Assembly (NCBI GenBank): GCA_013076295.1
Contig: RQOL01000658.1
Coordinates: forward strand, 4,104,353-4,168,352
Length of the DNA: 64,000 nucleotides
Source of the DNA: Sanderia malayensis
Taxonomy: Eukaryota > Cnidaria > Scyphozoa > Semaeostomeae > Pelagiidae
Reading direction: 5' to 3'
The notes below the pieces were generated by a model. It saw only the letters and a program-made list of their open reading frames with translations, had not been told where the DNA came from and did not search any database. Position 1 is the stretch's first letter. Each line of letters begins with the position of its first letter. The position numbers and the translations under genes were made by a program. Below, piece by piece: positions 61,201 through 64,000 of the stretch.

Positions 61201-63208
61201 CCTCGCTATAGAGAACAAAGTTGCTGGTAAAAACATTTGGCTCTTTGAAATACTTGAGGACATACGTTACCCTGGATTTAGCAAACTGTCGATAAAAAAA
61301 ATTCTCAGAAAGGTAAATTAAACATCTATGCCACTGCTGTATATTTGGAAAGTCTTACATATTTGGAAAGTCTAAGCAAATGGGTAGGGTACCAACTACC
61401 AGAAAGAAATATGGCATCAAAACAAGAATTGATGGAAAGAAGTAGGGATAGGAAGCTATGGAGAACCACGATCACCTACGTCCTGGCTGGACACGGCACG
61501 TAGAGAGAGAGGGAGAGCCACTGCTGTACGGCTGGGTGGCTTTAACTCAATTTATGGGCTCCTGATAAATGACAAAACGAAATTTTCAATCCATTCAAGG
61601 TTGGTTACATCTGAATTCCATCATAATTACAAGTTCTCATAGGATTTGTCACATCTCGACTTGGGTGCAACGAAATAGGCGGTGTAACAAATAACAACAA
61701 TGTTCATCTTACGCATTGCCAGTTGGGGTGGTGTTTTTTAATGATGCTATTTCCATTTGAAGCTGGTCCAGCTCTTGGGTGAACTGCAATTTGGCGAGGT
61801 TCATTGCTTGCTCGTGAGAATTCATCGCCAGTTCAATGTTGGTTCGCAGCTTCGCAACTTCGGTCTCTCGTTTGCGGTACATCTAAAACACAAACGTAGA
61901 TAGGGTGATAAGAGACAGGTAATGTCATTTGTCACCCCCTGGAAGGCTTAAAATACCGTTGAATATGAATGCAATAGAGTCAATTTTTAGGAGGTCAGAT
62001 CCAAACATATTACATTCACTGCAGTCGTGCAATGGACTTTTAACAGTGAGTTTGTTGGTTGGGAACACCTGTGACATAACGTCCTGTGTTGAGTTTCAAT
62101 GGGAAATAAAAAAACTCCAGTGTGTCAGAGTGCGGGATGGTAAACAGGTTAGAATGCTTAAGATCTGAACCAATGCAAGTAAAGCATAATCCTGAATTTC
62201 AGTTAATGATGAATTCATATGTTTACATGTTGCAATCATCCAATCAACATTCAGTATTTTGGATGACGCAATAGAAACTCTGTGATGTGATTGGCCAACC
62301 CCTATTAGCAAAATGGGCAAAGTAGTATGCATTAGTAGTCCTTGAATGATAAATAAAGGAAGGGACTTTAAATGCTTTTAACCATTCACTTCACCCTTTG
62401 CATATTCAGCTGGTACGTTGAAAAGCAAAATAACCTACAGTGTAGAGTAACTGTGTTTGTTTGAATACTGTATTGACTACTCACCTCCCAGGTAATTGAG
62501 TCTGGGGGCACGCCCTGCTCGTGTTGCGATCCACAATGATTCTCATTGCAATATCTTTCAATCTGCAAGAAAATCACAGACAAATAAGTATCAACAATGA
62601 TCTGTTGAAACTAGCATACATTTCACATTACAATGCAAGGATGAAGAGCAAAGCAGGGTAATTTTCAAAACGATAAACAATGAGTACAAAACCTTGTTTC
62701 TCAATCTCTTCTCCTTGTCCAATTCATGCTGAACTTCGGCAAGGCGAACCTGTTTGAGGGAAAAGTTCAATAATTATAACTAATTGCCCCATGTCATATA
62801 ACCTGAGTTGTTGACAGTGTGCTTGCACTAATGGTGGTTCGGGTGTGGTTTTTTAAAACTTTCTCAACGATTCACAAGCGATAACAGATAAATAAAACAA
62901 CAGATGTGCCAGCCAATTCCTAAACAGTTGTGCAGCTTGACAAGCAGTTATCTTTCTCTGAAGATTTAGGGTGATACTTATGCTGCTTGAATGAGGATGT
63001 TAAAGGGAAACAAAAAGGTTTGTGTGCGAGAACTGAAACGACCCTGAGCTTGCGACAGGTGAGAACCTGTCGCAAGTTCAGGGTCGTTATATCTGTTTCA
63101 ATACGCTACGTGAAAATACAGAGATGGAGACACAACAGCAGAGAGTTTTAATCATTATCTTTTAACAAATACCTTCAAGACGTTTGGTTCCTCTTCAATA
63201 GTCTCCAT
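34281..63208 (-). CDS. Giant coiled-coil protein, about 2448 residues, 71 coding exons, myosin-rod/paramyosin-like
   Basis: Exons in transcript order: 63173-63208, 62693-62749, 62485-62562, 61713-61882, 60362-60452, 60047-60103, 59124-59320, 58453-58600, 57953-58120, 57377-57464, 57177-57280, 55881-56051, 55546-55742, 55118-55196, 54838-54999, 54537-54615, 54264-54379, 54011-54135, 53698-53764, 53532-53582, 53239-53358, 52930-52974, 52433-52561, 52231-52281, 51901-52026, 51726-51776, 51467-51559, 51314-51349, 51036-51143, 50822-50875, 50271-50396, 50097-50147, 49591-49716, 49427-49477, 49214-49330, 48735-48797, 48385-48501, 47947-48006, 47619-47726, 47387-47434, 47194-47241, 46981-47109, 46776-46826, 46404-46532, 46199-46249, 45696-45830, 45387-45437, 45246-45296, 44953-45081, 44657-44704, 42004-42132, 41546-41608, 41295-41417, 40935-41028, 40610-40725, 40151-40252, 39887-39931, 39677-39766, 39338-39543, 38823-38955, 38560-38667, 38350-38428, 38039-38154, 37608-37732, 37125-37266, 36984-37034, 36766-36894, 36279-36479, 35737-35907, 35061-35261, 34281-34460. 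Every junction is GT-AG and preserves one frame (7347 nt). The first exon begins at an acceptor edge (63290) and has an in-frame TGA (63283-63281) before the ATG, so no motor domain can be spliced in ahead. The protein is almost wholly Glu/Lys/Leu-rich heptads. Three segments carry Trp-Lys blocks (IWKKKFEEQ, SWKNTCHEL, EWKEKYNEI). Basophilic kinase-type RRAS sites lie in exons 54838-54999 and 40151-40252, and exon 39677-39766 is strongly basic then acidic. The C-terminus (EATERADAAVRALTLKTR) resembles the end of myosin tails. The family is uncertain: myosin-rod, paramyosin, cingulin or a large golgin/centrosomal type are alternatives. The gene model is firm; the function is not. Confidence 0.88.
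37125..40725 (-). other. C-terminal third of the coiled-coil gene, mixed-phase exons
   Basis: Downstream of the symmetric block the exons return to mixed phases (for example 39338-39543 ends in phase 2 and 38350-38428 in phase 1), so most cannot be skipped without a frame change. This contrasts with the central block and supports a conserved, constitutive end to the rod. Confidence 0.6.
40734..40847. repeat. 15-bp microsatellite-like array by a splice acceptor
   Basis: About 7.5 copies of a 15-bp unit (CACGATACACACATA and variants) begin within about 10 bp of the acceptor of exon 40610-40725. In the transcript this gives a TG-rich tract just before the 3' splice site. The ORF seen here (40448-40879) is a repeat by-product fused to the exon frame. 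Confidence 0.85.
42286..43845. mobile_element. Non-autonomous DNA transposon with 8-bp target duplication (hAT-like)
   Basis: 33-bp perfect terminal inverted repeats beginning CATAGAGATAGGATATAAG at both ends, flanked by the direct repeat GAAGTAAC at 42278-42285 and 43846-43853. An 8-bp duplication suggests the hAT superfamily. No transposase is encoded. Without the nested insertion the element is about 490 bp. It is in the intron between exons 44657-44704 and 42004-42132 of the coiled-coil gene. Confidence 0.88.
42418..43476. mobile_element. Nested 1059-bp element with 55-bp inverted ends and 9-bp target duplication (MULE-like)
   Basis: Terminal inverted repeats of about 55 bp with one mismatch, starting CAACCTCGAACCCAGGGCCC. 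They are flanked by AGAACTTCA at 42409-42417 and 43477-43485. A 9-bp duplication and long inverted ends suggest a Mutator-like origin. It lies inside the 42286-43845 element and so is younger. There is no coding capacity. Confidence 0.88.
44217..44549. mobile_element. Foldback element, 333 bp
   Basis: The ends TGTTGCACTACCATGAGCCC (44217) and the near-complement ending at 44549 are followed by further imperfect complementarity along most of the interior, so the whole segment can fold into one long hairpin. No target duplication is visible. It is in the same intron as the nested elements. Confidence 0.7.
56346..57096. mobile_element. Non-autonomous pogo/Tigger-like (Tc1-mariner) element
   Basis: 751 bp bounded by CAATGGAATCCCGCTATAACG and the complement of CAGTGGAGTCCCGCTGTAATG, with TA on both sides (56344-56345 and 57097-57098). 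The CAGTGG...CCCGCTATAACGAAC type of end is characteristic of Tigger-like elements. Several internal near-copies of the GTTCGTTATA motif occur. There is no transposase ORF. It is in the intron between exons 57177-57280 and 55881-56051. Confidence 0.82.
60609..60859. mobile_element. Possible small DNA transposon, CAG...CTG ends
   Basis: 251 bp with ends CAGCCAGGGCCACACT and the complement of CAGACAGGGCCGCACT, plus internal inverted copies of AAGGCCGTGGGC. I could not find a clean target duplication, so the exact limits are uncertain. Confidence 0.5.
63038..63089. repeat. 24-bp-stem perfect-type hairpin
   Basis: Arms 63038-63061 and 63066-63089 are complementary at 23 of 24 positions, the odd pair being G-U capable on one strand, with loop GAGA. 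Outside the stem, TGAAAC and GTTTCA add further pairing. It lies in intron 1 of the coiled-coil gene and could be a MITE remnant or a structured RNA. Confidence 0.75.
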
Positions 63209-63290
63209 TTTGGCACGAATTTCGTCTTGCTCTGTCAATGTCAGATTGCTCCAAACAGACGGCCAATGGTACAGGATGCATCAGGGACAT

Positions 63291-64000
63291 CTGTTGAGAG
63301 AAAAAACCAGGGCGTCAACAACAACATAATTAAATCCTATGCTAATTACAATCCGGATAATCCGGATTGATATCAGAATGAAAGACTGACGAATTAAACA
63401 GCAACTGTTGCATGCAGCAGTGATATGTTTTCTAGCTTCAAAACAGGCTCAAAATACCATAAAAATTTCTTACCATTCCTTGCACTACAGTGTGTAATTA
63501 TCCCGATACGTGGCCCTCTAACGTCTTAAATTCAACTAGAAATGAAGCGCAGACACCATGTGATTAGATACGGTTTGCTACGTCCTTATCAATTAAGATC
63601 AGCTCGTCTAATAGTCTTTCATCTAACCATCTGAACACAGTTATACAGACATACTTTACCTATTCTACTTATGAATGTGTTATTATATGTGAAGCCATTA
63701 CATGCCCTTCTACTACAGGGTGGCGTTGGCGCGTCTGTGACTATGATGCCTAGCATGATGACATTTGTAATGGGTGCCGGGGTTGTTGACCGTCGGGGCA
63801 GGAAAATACCAAAAAGCTAAAAACACATAACTATCTGCTGATGTCCATTATGCAATCAAAGTCTGCCGTATACTACACCCCCGTGGAAATAAATCTATCC
63901 GTAGGAAACATGGCATCCAATTGCCTCAAGTCAGGGGGTGTAAATGAATAGATGAATAAAGCACTAAGAGAAATAATGAAGCTAGTACTGAGGTTGTTGA
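63291..64000. other. 5' flank of the giant coiled-coil gene
   Basis: Sequence upstream of the acceptor at 63291-63292 (plus-strand CT; TTTTTTCTCTCAACAG in transcript sense). A non-coding first exon and the promoter should be here or beyond the window. No ORF or repeat is evident. Confidence 0.5.

Noticed and set aside
63209..64000. Myosin motor domain upstream of the coiled-coil gene
   Set aside because: A TGA in frame within the first coding exon precludes read-in, and no motor-like ORF is visible up to the window edge.

Overview
This window is intron-rich, AT-rich animal nuclear DNA. Five conserved protein genes could be assembled exon by exon from ORF fragments and GT-AG splice sites, and a sixth, giant gene fills the right half. 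The gene set (CLC-7, mitochondrial bL12, RhoGDI, KDEL-tailed PDI, CDR2-like) is general to metazoans. A BEL/Pao retrotransposon and many small inverted-repeat elements fit an invertebrate genome, possibly an early-branching one such as a cnidarian. The species cannot be fixed from sequence alone.

Layout, left to right. (1) 562-2968, plus strand: CDR2-like coiled-coil protein, 3 exons. (2) 4117-22071, minus strand: lysosomal Cl-/H+ exchanger CLC-7, 23 coding exons, 819 codons. Its introns hold an intact-LTR BEL/Pao element (6836-12907), a 42-bp minisatellite in two arrays of opposite orientation, a 733-bp inserted element and a 65-bp tandem array. (3) 23585-25012, plus strand: mitochondrial ribosomal protein L12, head-to-head with CLC-7. 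(4) 25585-27538, minus strand: Rho GDP-dissociation inhibitor. (5) 29107-32681, minus strand: protein disulfide isomerase ending in KDEL, with a near-consensus ER stress element upstream. (6) 34281-63208, minus strand: a coiled-coil protein of about 2448 residues built from 71 coding exons, with no motor domain. Its central 34 exons all have phase-0 borders and alternate short hinge-like exons with long exons of about six heptads.

The giant gene's introns carry non-autonomous transposons: a 9-bp-TSD element nested inside an 8-bp-TSD element, a TA-flanked pogo/Tigger-like element, a foldback element and a hairpin. I see no prokaryotic-type system, tRNA, rRNA or CRISPR array. The most unusual signals are the exon architecture of the giant gene and the oppositely oriented minisatellites bracketing exons 2-13 of the CLC-7 gene. 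The genes share no pathway; PDI (endoplasmic reticulum), CLC-7 (lysosome), bL12m (mitochondrion) and RhoGDI (cytosol) are housekeeping functions that happen to be linked.
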